From NCBI RefSeq assembly GCF_019468565.1, contig NZ_CP080521.1, positions 7,998,001-8,062,000 on the forward strand: a DNA stretch of 64,000 nucleotides. The letters are read 5' to 3'. Origin of the DNA: Pseudonocardia sp. DSM 110487 (GTDB taxonomy: Bacteria > Actinomycetota > Actinomycetes > Mycobacteriales > Pseudonocardiaceae). A program made the translations under genes and the position numbers. The notes beneath the pieces are model-generated. The model saw only the letters and a list, made by a program, of their open reading frames with translations, did not search any database and was not told where the DNA came from. How positions within the stretch are numbered: position 1 is the first letter of the stretch; every line of letters begins with the position of its first letter. Shown piece by piece: positions 43,524-51,549 of the stretch.

Positions 43524-44788
43524 CACGGCTCCTTCGACGGCGAAACGGGTTCGCGCAGGATCGGGCAGCTCATGCACCGCGCGCCACCCCGGCCGCGGCC
43601 GAGCTCGCTGCCGTCCAGGCCGATCACCTCGAGGCCGTGGTCGCGCAGCATCTCGTTGGTGGTGGTGTTGCGGTCGTAGCCCAGGACCACACCGGGGGCG
43701 ATCGCGAGGAAGTTGTCGGCGTCGTTCCACTGCTCCCGCTCGGCTTCGCGCCGGCCCTCGACGGCCTTGAGGATGCGGACGTCGTCGACCTCGAGCGCCT
43801 CCGCGAGCGCGGCGGTCAGCCCGACGCGCTTCTCGACGTCGATGTCGCTCCCGTCCTGTGACGGGGTGAGCATCCAGAGCCGGGCGCAGGCGTCGTCGAA
43901 GTACGGGTACCCGACGAAGGTCGCGGTGTCGACCATGGTGAGAACGGTGTCCAGGTGCATCGCGGAGCGGGCCTTGGGCAGCTCCACGGCCAGCACCCGC
44001 CTGGCGTGGCCGCCCGCGAAGAGCCGACGGGCCAGCATCTCCATCCCCATCGGGGTGGTGCGCTCGCCCATCCCGACCATGACGACGCCGTCGGCGATCA
44101 CGTGGATGTCCCCGCCCTCCAGCGTGGCGGGGGCGTGGTCGAGGTCGTCGTCTCCGTAGAGGATCTCGAAGTCGGCGCCCGCGAACAGCGGGTGGTACCG
44201 GTAGACCGTGCGGCTGTTGATCGACTCCCGGCGCCGCGCGTCCTTGGCCATCGGGTTGATCGTGACGCCGCGCCCGATCCACGCCACGTTGTCCCGCTGG
44301 AACAACGTGTTGGGGAGCGGGGCGAGCACGAAGTCGTCGGCGCCGAGGCTCTGCCACGCGACGCTGGCCGGGCTCAGCGTGGCGAGCTCCGATGTCAGCA
44401 CACCCGCGATGAGGTAGTCGGCCAGCAGCGCCGCGTCGATGTCGGAGAACAGTGTGCGCAGCTCACGGGCCGCGGTCGGTCCGAACCGCTCGTCGGTGCA
44501 CACCCGGGCGACGGCGAAGCGCCTGCCGGTATCCGTCGCGAGCGCCTGTGCCAACAGATCGGCGAAAAGGTGCACCCGCACGCCGTAGCCGACCAGCACC
44601 TCGACGAACTCGTCGTGCTCGCGGCGGGCGCGGGAGGCCCACATCACGTCGTCGAAGAGCAGCTCGGCGACGTTGCCGGGAGTCAGGCGGTCCAGCTCGC
44701 GGCCCGGCCGGTGCACGACGACCTCGCGCAGCCTGCCGATCTCCGAGTCGATGCCGACCTCGAGGCCCAGACCCACGTCGGCGGTCAT
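43523..44788 (-). CDS. arcA: Arginine deiminase
   Basis: This 421-residue guanidino-modifying enzyme hydrolyses arginine to citrulline and ammonia. Conserved elements are LPNTLFQRDN, LEGGDIHV, MHLDTVLTMVD and the nucleophile Cys405 in GGARCMSCP. The ATG at 44788 (MTADVGLGLEVGIDSEIGRLREVVVHRPG) begins the family's normal N-terminus and overlaps the permease stop by 4 bp. Upstream reading in this frame lies inside the permease gene. Confidence 0.95.
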   Translation of the reverse strand: MTADVGLGLEVGIDSEIGRLREVVVHRPGRELDRLTPGNVAELLFDDVMWASRARREHDEFVEVLVGYGVRVHLFADLLAQALATDTGRRFAVARVCTDERFGPTAARELRTLFSDIDAALLADYLIAGVLTSELATLSPASVAWQSLGADDFVLAPLPNTLFQRDNVAWIGRGVTINPMAKDARRRESINSRTVYRYHPLFAGADFEILYGDDDLDHAPATLEGGDIHVIADGVVMVGMGERTTPMGMEMLARRLFAGGHARRVLAVELPKARSAMHLDTVLTMVDTATFVGYPYFDDACARLWMLTPSQDGSDIDVEKRVGLTAALAEALEVDDVRILKAVEGRREAEREQWNDADNFLAIAPGVVLGYDRNTTTNEMLRDHGLEVIGLDGSELGRGRGGARCMSCPILREPVSPSKEP

Positions 44789-46227
44789 CGCGCGACCGCC
44801 GCACCGTAGACACCGCGCCGGACCTTGACCCACACGTAGACCGGCACCCCGAGCAACAGGCAGAACACCCCGTAGTAGACGGCCTGGTAGCCGCTGCCCG
44901 CGAGCGCCCAGAACCCGAACGCGAGCGCGAGCCCCGACACGACGACGTCCCGGACGAGGTGGCCGACCCCGAGTCGCCTGCCCTCGGTGAGCAGCCAGTA
45001 CAGCTGCGCCGCCGCGGAGAGCAGGTACGGGATGACCGACGTGAGCACCGACAGCAGCACCACGGTGACGAACACCTGCTCGAAGCTGGTGAAGCTGACG
45101 ACGGTGAGCCCCGAGGCGAGCAGGGTCGAGACGACGATCCCGAACGCGGGCACCCCAGCCCGGCTCTGCGTCGCGAACCGCGCCGGGAACAGCCCGTCCC
45201 GTGCCGCCGCGCGCGGCATCTCGGCCACGATCAACGTCCAGCCGACGAGGGCGCCGAACCCGGAGATAATGGCCGCGACGGCCACCGTCGCGCCCGCCCA
45301 CTGACCGCCGAAGATCGCGTCTGCCGAGTCGCTGAACGGTGCCGTCGACCCGACCAGGTCGTCGTGCGCCACGGTGCCGAAGACCGTGACCGTGCCGAGG
45401 AGGTAGACCGCGGCGCAGGCCAGGGTGCCCAGAACGGTGGCGCGACCGACGTTGCGCTCCGGATCGCGGACCCGCCCGGCCGCGACCGACGCGGTCTCGA
45501 TGCCGAGGTAGCTGAACAGGGCGATAGCGCCCGCCGCACTGATCGCGCCCACCCAGGACGTGCCGCTGGTGTTGAAATCGCCGAAGTTGGCGCTGTCGAT
45601 GAACAACAGCCCGACCGTCGCCATGAACAGCAGCGGGATGAACTTCAGGACGGTCGTGACGACCTCGAAGGCGGCGATGCTGCGCAGTCCGGCCAGGTTG
45701 ACCAGCGCCGGGAGCCAGAGACCCGTCAGCGCGATGACGACCGACCACCCGACCTCGTGCCCGGTGTTCCAGAACACCTCCACGTAGCCGACCCACGCCA
45801 CGACGATCGCCGCGTTCCCCGCCCACGCGGTGATCCAGTAGCTCCAGGCGATGAGGAAACCGGCGAACTCACCGAACGCGTCGCGGGCGTACACATACGG
45901 GCCCCCGGCACCCGGGAGCCGCGCCGCCAGGCCGCGGAACGCCAGTGCCAGCGCGACCGCGCCGATCGTGACGAGGACGAACGCGACGAGCGAGATCGGA
46001 CCGAACACCGCAAGGGCGGACGGAAGGGCGAACACGCCGGTCCCGATGACGGAGCCGGCCACGAGCGCCGAGGCTGTTCCGACCCCGAACCGGCGGCCGC
46101 CGCCCTGCTCTGCCGACCCGGTGGGTGACGAGACCTCGGTCAGGTGGATTACCGCGCTGTCTGCCGTCTGGCGCGGTTCTACGGTGTGGCGCATGTCTTC
46201 CTCGTCTTGTTGTGAAACCGCGGTCAT
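44785..46227 (-). CDS. APC-family amino acid transporter, arginine/ornithine exchange candidate
   Basis: This 480-residue protein has about 12 transmembrane segments. The APC signature GTASALVAGSVIGTGVFALPSAL is in the first helix and FSYLGIETASVAAGRVRDPERNVGRAT in helix 6, close to the arginine/agmatine and arginine/ornithine antiporters. Its position ahead of arcA-arcB-arcC supports uptake of arginine in exchange for ornithine (inference). It starts inside the YceI stop codon (ATGA) and has a roughly 40-residue hydrophilic N-terminal extension. Confidence 0.88.
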   Translation of the reverse strand: MTAVSQQDEEDMRHTVEPRQTADSAVIHLTEVSSPTGSAEQGGGRRFGVGTASALVAGSVIGTGVFALPSALAVFGPISLVAFVLVTIGAVALALAFRGLAARLPGAGGPYVYARDAFGEFAGFLIAWSYWITAWAGNAAIVVAWVGYVEVFWNTGHEVGWSVVIALTGLWLPALVNLAGLRSIAAFEVVTTVLKFIPLLFMATVGLLFIDSANFGDFNTSGTSWVGAISAAGAIALFSYLGIETASVAAGRVRDPERNVGRATVLGTLACAAVYLLGTVTVFGTVAHDDLVGSTAPFSDSADAIFGGQWAGATVAVAAIISGFGALVGWTLIVAEMPRAAARDGLFPARFATQSRAGVPAFGIVVSTLLASGLTVVSFTSFEQVFVTVVLLSVLTSVIPYLLSAAAQLYWLLTEGRRLGVGHLVRDVVVSGLALAFGFWALAGSGYQAVYYGVFCLLLGVPVYVWVKVRRGVYGAAVAR

Positions 46228-46784
46228 TCCTGACGCAGCACGGCCTCGATTTCGAGGGCGATCTGCACCTTGTCGCTGACGACCACGCCGCTGCCGTCGA
46301 GCGGCATCTTGATGTCGACGCCGAAATCGTTGCGGTCGATGGTGGTCGTGGCGGAGAAGCCGATTCGGGTGCCGCCGCTGCCGTCCGGTCCGATGCCGCC
46401 CACCTCCACGGCCAGCGGCACAGACCGGGTCACGCCCTTGATCGTGAGCTCGCCGTCCACCACGAGGTCGGCACCGTCGGCGCGGACGCCCATGGAGCGG
46501 AAGGTCCAGGTGGGGTAGTTCTGGACGTCGAAGAAGTCGGCCGAGCGGACGTGATTGTCGCGCTGGCCGTTGCCGGTGTCGATGGAGGCGGCGTCGATCG
46601 ACGCGGTGACGGACGAGCCGGTCAGGTCCTCTCCGGTGACGATCTCCCCGGAGAACGTGCCGAATCGACCTCGTACTTTGCTCACCATCATGTGACGCAC
46701 CGTGAAGGAGACGTCGGAGTGGACGGGATCGATGTCCCAGGTACCGGCGAGGTAGCCGGGAATTGGTGTGGTCGCCGTGCTCAT
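46224..46784 (-). CDS. YceI-family protein
   Basis: This 186-residue lipocalin-like beta-barrel starts IPGYLAGTWDIDPVHSDVSFTVRHMMVSKVRGRFGTFSGEIV and ends DGSGVVVSDKVQIALEIEAVLRQE. YceI proteins bind long isoprenoid or lipid ligands and are often induced by stress. It lacks a signal peptide. GGGAGA precedes the ATG. It leads the arginine deiminase operon directly behind a GTCAC-N17-GTCC promoter; a second YceI gene ends at the left edge of the window. Confidence 0.92.
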   Translation of the reverse strand: MSTATTPIPGYLAGTWDIDPVHSDVSFTVRHMMVSKVRGRFGTFSGEIVTGEDLTGSSVTASIDAASIDTGNGQRDNHVRSADFFDVQNYPTWTFRSMGVRADGADLVVDGELTIKGVTRSVPLAVEVGGIGPDGSGGTRIGFSATTTIDRNDFGVDIKMPLDGSGVVVSDKVQIALEIEAVLRQE

Positions 46785-46814
46785 CTGATCTCCCAGGGTC
46801 TCGGATGTCTCAGC

Positions 46815-46843
46815 GAGGACCGGAAGGCCGCTCGATCCGTGAC
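46815..46843 (-). promoter_or_regulatory. GTCAC-N17-GTCC promoter, leftward (locus b)
   Basis: Minus strand GTCACGGATC, 13 bp, GTCCTC, about 30 bp before the YceI start. The flanking 38 bp are nearly identical, inverted, to those of the rightward element 86 bp away. Confidence 0.8.
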
Positions 46844-46928
46844 ACCACTGGGGTGATCTCGGGAGTTGGGCGTTCCGGAACGGATGAACCGGCGGGCACA
46901 TCTGGGAGCACCGCACCCGGCCGGCGGT

Positions 46929-46957
46929 GTCACGGATCGGACCGCCACCCGGTCCTC
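46929..46957 (+). promoter_or_regulatory. GTCAC-N17-GTCC promoter, rightward (locus b)
   Basis: GTCACGGATC, 13 bp, GTCCTC, 44 bp before the patatin start. Confidence 0.8.
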
Positions 46958-47001
46958 GTTGGCGACGAACCGATGCGGCGCCGTCGTGAGGAAGGTGGGT
47001 C

Positions 47002-47964
47002 ATGAGGTTCGACGAGTGGTCGTCCTATGAGGAAACCCTGACCACCACTGGCGGCAACGGGTCGAGCCCTCCATCGAAGGGTCTGCAGACCCTTCCCCGC
47101 CCCGTCGCGGCTGTGGTGGGTGGCGGGGGTGTGTTCGGGGCGGCGCAGGTCGGTGTCGGATACGCGCTGGAGCGGCACGGATTCGTCCCGGACCTGATCG
47201 TCGGAACCTCGGTGGGCGCCCTCAACGGGGCGATCGTGGCCGCGCACCCCGGCACGGCAGCCTCGTGGCTGGACCACGTGTGGACCAAGCTGCGTCGGCG
47301 TGACGTGTTTCCGTTCGGCTACGCGTACTCGCAGGTCAGCGTCTTCGCCGACCGCGGCCTGCGCCGGCTGATCGCTCGGGCCGGGCTGCCGTCGCGGATC
47401 GAGGAGCTGCCGATCCCGTTCACCGCGGTGGCCATGGACCTGGTCACCGGAGCGCAGGCGCTGCTCGACGACGGAGAGCTCGAGTCCGCGCTGCTGGCGA
47501 GCGCCGCCATTCCCGGGGTCCTGCCCCCGGTGCTTCGGGAGGGCCGGATGCTCGTCGACGGCGGGGTGATCGCGTTCGTCCCGGTGCGGGCCGCCCGCCA
47601 GGCCGGGGCGGCCAGTGTGGTGGTGCTGCCGACCGGGCCGGCGAGCTGGCCGGTGCGCCCGACGATCCCGCGCAGGCGGGCGGGCGCGATCGCCGGCCGT
47701 GCCGGGTTGCTGATGTGGCACCACCAGATCGAGCGCGACCTGCACGAGGTGTCCGAGCACATCCCGACCGTCGTGCTGCCGACCGGCATCGAAGCATGGC
47801 CCTCCCCGTGGGACTTCGGGCATTCCGGGCGGTTGATCAGCACCGCGTCCGCCGCGGCGGGGCGCTTCCTCGACCAGTTGCAGATCAGCGGGCCCGGCCT
47901 GTACCGGGCCGAGGATCCTCCGAGGGCAACTGCCACGCCCTCCTTGTCGGAGGTGGGCCGATGA
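47002..47964 (+). CDS. Patatin-like phospholipase
   Basis: This 320-residue lipid acyl hydrolase has the glycine-rich oxyanion loop VVGGGGVFGAAQVG, the nucleophile motif GTSVGA and the dyad motif DGG in MLVDGGVIAFVPV. The residues between are alpha/beta as in bacterial patatins of the RssA type. It probably cleaves membrane phospholipids or glycolipids at the inner leaflet. GAAGGTGGG precedes the ATG. It is the first gene of a four-gene operon and is coupled to the glycosyltransferase by ATGA. Confidence 0.9.
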   Translation: MRFDEWSSYEETLTTTGGNGSSPPSKGLQTLPRPVAAVVGGGGVFGAAQVGVGYALERHGFVPDLIVGTSVGALNGAIVAAHPGTAASWLDHVWTKLRRRDVFPFGYAYSQVSVFADRGLRRLIARAGLPSRIEELPIPFTAVAMDLVTGAQALLDDGELESALLASAAIPGVLPPVLREGRMLVDGGVIAFVPVRAARQAGAASVVVLPTGPASWPVRPTIPRRRAGAIAGRAGLLMWHHQIERDLHEVSEHIPTVVLPTGIEAWPSPWDFGHSGRLISTASAAAGRFLDQLQISGPGLYRAEDPPRATATPSLSEVGR

Positions 47965-49166
47965 GCACGATCGCGTTCCTCAACATCGGCATGCATGGGC
48001 ACGTCAACCCGACGCTGCCGGTCGCGGCGGAGCTGGTCCGGCGTGGCCACTCCGTCACCTACCACACCTCGCCCGCGTTCCGCGCGGAGATCGAGGCCAC
48101 CGGCGCGACGGTGTACCTCTACCCCGGCGGCGATCAGCCGCTCCCCGATCCGCCGATGCCGCTCACGCTGCTGGAGGACCTTGCGAGCACCGCCGTCCGC
48201 GTGCTGCCCACTGTGCTCACCGATCTGCGCCGGGTCGGGCCGGACCTGATCGTCCACGACAACGCCTGCCTGTGGGGCGCGGTCGCCGCGCGCGAGCTCG
48301 GGGTGCCGGCCGCCTCGTCGTTCACGACGTTCGCGTACAACCGGCACGTGCCCAGCCCCACCCGCGGCTCGTGGGGCCTGCTTGCGGAGGCGACCACCCG
48401 GCCCCGCAACGTCCTCGGCTACCTGCGGTCGCGCTGGGACCTGAACCGCCGCTTCGACGCGCGTGGGTTGCCGCTGCTCGACCTGGGCAACATCCGCGCG
48501 CCGCTCAACCTGGTCTACACCTCGCGGGCCTTCCAGCCCGCCGTCGAGTACCTCGACCAGTCCTTCCGGTTCGTCGGGCCGAGCATCGGCGCCCGCCCGG
48601 CCGACCCGTCGTTCCCGGCCGACCAGCTGCAGGATCCGGTGCTGTACGCCTCACTGGGCACGGTCTTCAACGCCGACCCACAGCTGCTGCGCGGCCTCGC
48701 CAGCGCGCTCGCTCCGCTGGGCGGAACCGTGATCGTCTCCACCGGGCAGACCGATCCCGCCGCGCTGGGCGCGCTGCCGGCGAACGTGCTCGCCCGCCGC
48801 TCCGTACCGCAACCGGACGTGCTGGCCCGCGCGGCGCTGTTCGTCACCCACGGCGGGATGAACAGCGTCAACGAAGCCACCTACGCCGGCGTTCCGATGC
48901 TGGTGATCCCGCAGGGCGCCGACCAACCGCTCGTGGCCCGGCGCGTCGTCGAGCTCGGCGCAGGCCTCTCGATCCCCACCCGGGACGCGGCCGTGGAACC
49001 CGTAAGCGCCCTCGCCCGGCGGCTGCTCGACGACCCCCGTATCCGGGCCGGCGCGGCCACCCTGCAGGTGGCCCAGCGACGGGCAGGCGGCTACCGGCGC
49101 GCCGCCGACGAGCTCGAGCGCTACCTGCACCCGGCCCGCCCTGCCGCTCCTCTGCGTCAGCCCTGA
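47961..49166 (+). CDS. GT1-family glycosyltransferase (MGT type)
   Basis: This 401-residue GT-B enzyme has MSTIAFLNIGMHGHVNPTLPVAAELVRRGH at the acceptor domain and the nucleotide-sugar block PQPDVLARAALFVTHGGMNSVNEATYAGVPMLVIPQGADQ at about 290-330. Macrolide- and lipid-glycosylating enzymes share it. The acceptor is unknown; with patatin and membrane proteins next to it, a lipid or membrane-bound acceptor is likely (inference). GGAGGTGGG lies before the ATG. Confidence 0.92.
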   Translation: MSTIAFLNIGMHGHVNPTLPVAAELVRRGHSVTYHTSPAFRAEIEATGATVYLYPGGDQPLPDPPMPLTLLEDLASTAVRVLPTVLTDLRRVGPDLIVHDNACLWGAVAARELGVPAASSFTTFAYNRHVPSPTRGSWGLLAEATTRPRNVLGYLRSRWDLNRRFDARGLPLLDLGNIRAPLNLVYTSRAFQPAVEYLDQSFRFVGPSIGARPADPSFPADQLQDPVLYASLGTVFNADPQLLRGLASALAPLGGTVIVSTGQTDPAALGALPANVLARRSVPQPDVLARAALFVTHGGMNSVNEATYAGVPMLVIPQGADQPLVARRVVELGAGLSIPTRDAAVEPVSALARRLLDDPRIRAGAATLQVAQRRAGGYRRAADELERYLHPARPAAPLRQP

Positions 49167-49169
49167 CCG

Positions 49170-49661
49170 ATGTCGCCCGCGGTGGTCGTCCTGCTGCTGG
49201 TCGCCGGGCTGTCCGAGGCCATCGGGCGCATGCTGCCCCTGATAGCCCGCCGGTCCGGCGCGTCGCGGACCGGTGTTGCCGGGCTGCTGATGGCCGGTGC
49301 CGTTGTCGAGGGCACCGTGTTCGCGCTCTGGCCACTCACCGCGTGGGCCCTCGCCGCGCTGGTGCTGCCTGCTCCGCAACCCGGCGTCGACGCGCCGGCC
49401 TGGACACCCGGCCTGGTCGCCCCGCTGATCCTCGCCGCCGTCCTCGCGTTCCCGCTGCTCGGGCCCCTGCTGCACCTGCTGCTCATGGTGGGGGTCGGGG
49501 CAGGCCTCGCGGGCCCACTCGCCGCGGCGACCGGACTGGGCTGGTGGGCCGCCGCCGGCTGCCTGGCCGTCGCCGGAGTCGGACTCGCCCTCGCCGTGGA
49601 GGCCGTCCGGCGTCTGGTCGGGACGATCGGCGCCACCGGGGCGGCGGAGCCTCAGCCATGA
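49170..49661 (+). CDS. Small polytopic membrane protein
   Basis: This 163-residue protein is almost wholly hydrophobic with four to five helices (near 4-20, 35-67, 82-115, 122-150). No family is recognised and no catalytic motif is visible. It is 3 nt after the glycosyltransferase gene and overlaps the next gene by ATGA, so it is a fixed member of this cassette, possibly an anchor or transporter for the glycosylated product. Confidence 0.7.
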   Translation: MSPAVVVLLLVAGLSEAIGRMLPLIARRSGASRTGVAGLLMAGAVVEGTVFALWPLTAWALAALVLPAPQPGVDAPAWTPGLVAPLILAAVLAFPLLGPLLHLLLMVGVGAGLAGPLAAATGLGWWAAAGCLAVAGVGLALAVEAVRRLVGTIGATGAAEPQP

Positions 49662-50590
49662 ACGAGCTCCTGCTGCTACTCCTGGCGGGCGGGCTCGGAC
49701 CGGTCCTGCTGGCCGAGGCACTGCTCGCCCGCCACGAGGTGCTCGTCTACACAGCCGGCTGGCGGGCCACCGCCACCGAGCTCCCGGAGGGCATGCCCCA
49801 TGCCCTCGGCGCGGCCGCCGACCGTCCCCCGGACGCCTACCTGGTCTACCTCGACGGCATCGGGAAGCGCCGCTTCCGCGACAGCCGCGACGGCGGCCGG
49901 CTGGTGAGGGCGCTGATCGACGGGGCGCCGGAGCTGAGGGTGCTGGGTCAGGTGTTGCCCTATTCCCCGCTGGCCGACCCGCTCGCCGACCGGCCGGTGT
50001 GGGCGTGGCTGCGCCGCCACGTCGGGCTGCTGCTGTTCCTGCACAACGTCATGCAGATCTTCGTCGCCGCCGACCGCCGGTACCGCCCCGTGTACAACCG
50101 CGCCGTCGGCGGGCAGATCGCCACCCAGCTCCGGCTCGCCGGCTACCGGCCCGGTAGCGACATCCCGGTGGTGCTGCTCGGCTACAGCGGTGGCGCGCAG
50201 GTTGCCACCGGCGCGGTCGACGAACTGCACACCCGGCTGTGCGCCCCGCTCCTGCTGATCACCCTCGGCGGGTTCCACAACGGCGCCAACGACCTCACCC
50301 ACGCCCGCCACCTGCACGAGCTCACGAGTGCCTACGACCGGATCGAGCGGGTCGGCACCTGGATCTTCCCGCCGCGCTGGCGGCTGCTGTGGCGCAGCGA
50401 GTGGAACCGGGCCCGCCGCGCCGGGAAGGTCACCGTGCACCGGCTCGACCCGGCCACCCACGTCGGGCCCCGCAGCTACATCAGTCCGGATGCCATGCTG
50501 CCCGACGGCCGCAGCCACCTCGACCGCACCGCCGACACGGTGATCGCGCTCATCCGGGCACACGGTTCCGAGGGAACAGCCGCGCCATGA
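49658..50590 (+). CDS. Membrane-anchored alpha/beta-hydrolase-like protein
   Basis: This 310-residue protein has a hydrophobic N-terminal segment (LLLLLLAGGLGPVLLAEALLA), a central hydrophobic stretch (HVGLLLFLHNVMQIFVAA) and the nucleophile elbow VVLLGYSGGAQVATGAV at about 178. LITLGGFHNGANDL and a C-terminal THVGPRSYISPDAMLPDG may supply acid and base. It resembles no hydrolase group I can name. It ends the patatin/glycosyltransferase operon and may cleave an acyl or lipid ester made there. Confidence 0.65.
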   Translation: MNELLLLLLAGGLGPVLLAEALLARHEVLVYTAGWRATATELPEGMPHALGAAADRPPDAYLVYLDGIGKRRFRDSRDGGRLVRALIDGAPELRVLGQVLPYSPLADPLADRPVWAWLRRHVGLLLFLHNVMQIFVAADRRYRPVYNRAVGGQIATQLRLAGYRPGSDIPVVLLGYSGGAQVATGAVDELHTRLCAPLLLITLGGFHNGANDLTHARHLHELTSAYDRIERVGTWIFPPRWRLLWRSEWNRARRAGKVTVHRLDPATHVGPRSYISPDAMLPDGRSHLDRTADTVIALIRAHGSEGTAAP

Positions 50591-50725
50591 TCACCACGAG
50601 ACGTACGACAGTGCACCGGGTGGCGCGGCAACGTACTGCTCGCGCCGAGCTTCGGCCGCCAAGTGCGGTGACCACATTCATTCGCCGGGTCTGGTCGGGC
50701 GAGGTGCAGACCCGCAGTGGTTGTG

Positions 50726-50858
50726 GGGCCTCCGGTGGCGCCGCGCCCTCACCAAACCGGCAGGCCGCAGGGCCTCCGGTGGCGCCGCGCAGTGTGCGGG
50801 GCATGTAGCGCGGGCAGGCCAAGGGCCTCCCCCCGGGGCGCGCGGCGCCACCGGAGGC
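50726..50858. repeat. GGGCCTCCGGTGGCGCC repeats
   Basis: GGGCCTCCGGTGGCGCCGCG occurs at 50726-50745 and again at 50770-50789, 44 bp on. Its complement CGCGGCGCCACCGGAGGC is at 50841-50858. The third copy can pair with either of the first two; strong stem-loops here may end the patatin operon. Confidence 0.75.
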
Positions 50859-50871
50859 GGCCCGACGGGCA

Positions 50872-50934
50872 TGATCAAGGCTTCGGCGCGAAAACGGGCA
50901 AAAACGACCCGGGAACGCGCCGAACCGCTGATCA
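50872..50934. repeat. 63-bp palindromic element, copy 2
   Basis: TGATCA-AGGC-TTCGGCGCG at the left and CGCGCCGAA-CCGC-TGATCA at the right form a long dyad around an A-rich, CGGG/CCCG-containing centre. Length, arm sequence (TGATCA, TTCGGCGCG) and layout match the element at 21610-21672. Confidence 0.7.
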
Positions 50935-50960
50935 AGCCGCCATCCCGGGGATACTGCGGC

Positions 50961-51016
50961 GATCAAGGCGAAATGGTCGCTAGATGATCTCCGATCGCGA
51001 CCATCAGCCCTTGATC
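50961..51016. repeat. 56-bp palindromic element
   Basis: GATCAAGGCGAAATGGTCGC and its near-complement (50997-51016) make 20-nt arms with a 4-nt mismatch and a 16-nt loop. The GATCAAGG end resembles the 63-bp element next to it, so it may be a relative. Confidence 0.6.
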
Positions 51017-51090
51017 ACCACGTTGACGTGTGTGTGAGGGCGTGTGTGTGGGGCGGCCGGCTCGCGTCAGGAACCGGTGAACGTTGGTGG

Positions 51091-51549
51091 TTACCGCACT
51101 GAGGTGCGCGCAAGAGCGTCGTTAGGCCCCCCACGCCCGTTCGCGAGGCATGCCTCCCACAGGTCGGCCAGCTCGACCATCCCGACCACCCGCCCTCCGT
51201 CCACGACCGGCAGGTGCCGGACGCCACGGGACAGCATCAGCCGGGCCGCGTCCTCGGCGGCGACATCGGCTCGGACCGTCACCGGCTTCGCTGTGGCGAC
51301 GTGGCTGACCCGCGTGTTCTCGAGGCTCTGACCGTGGGCGACCGCCCTGGTGATCTCGGCGGTGGTGATCATCGCGACCGGTTCGTGCGTATCGTCGGTC
51401 ACCACCACGAGCGATGATTCGTGGGAGTGCTCCATCAGATAGGCGGCCGCGGCGAGGTGAGCGTCCGGCTCGATCGTCGTCGGCGGCCTCATGACGTGCC
51501 CCACGGTCTGGGGTGGAGCACTACCCGGGGACAGGGAACGAGTACTCAT
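51091..51549 (-). CDS. Tandem CBS-domain protein
   Basis: This 152-residue protein is a CBS pair (about 20-75 and 85-140) with VGHVMRPPTTIEPDAHLAAAAYLMEHSHESSLVVV and VSHVATAKPVTVRADVAAEDAARLMLSRGVRHLPVVDGGRVVGMVELADL. Stand-alone CBS pairs sense adenosyl nucleotides. It is comparable to hypoxic response protein 1 of mycobacteria in size and layout. It starts at ATG (MSTRSLSPG) overlapping the acetyltransferase stop and is the last gene of a four-gene operon. Confidence 0.9.
   Translation of the reverse strand: MSTRSLSPGSAPPQTVGHVMRPPTTIEPDAHLAAAAYLMEHSHESSLVVVTDDTHEPVAMITTAEITRAVAHGQSLENTRVSHVATAKPVTVRADVAAEDAARLMLSRGVRHLPVVDGGRVVGMVELADLWEACLANGRGGPNDALARTSVR

Larger units (their letters stand above)
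50591..51090. other. Non-coding spacer with palindromic repeats
   Basis: These 500 bp between convergent units hold no supported gene. They contain repeated GC-rich units and two long hairpins, listed separately. Confidence 0.7.

Noticed and set aside
42522..45826. Large fused frames covering arcB/arcA/transporter
   Set aside because: The extensions are out-of-frame shadows; each enzyme has its own start with overlap coupling.
50591..51090. CRISPR-like or tandem array
   Set aside because: Only two to three unequal repeat copies with irregular spacing and opposite orientations; no cas genes.
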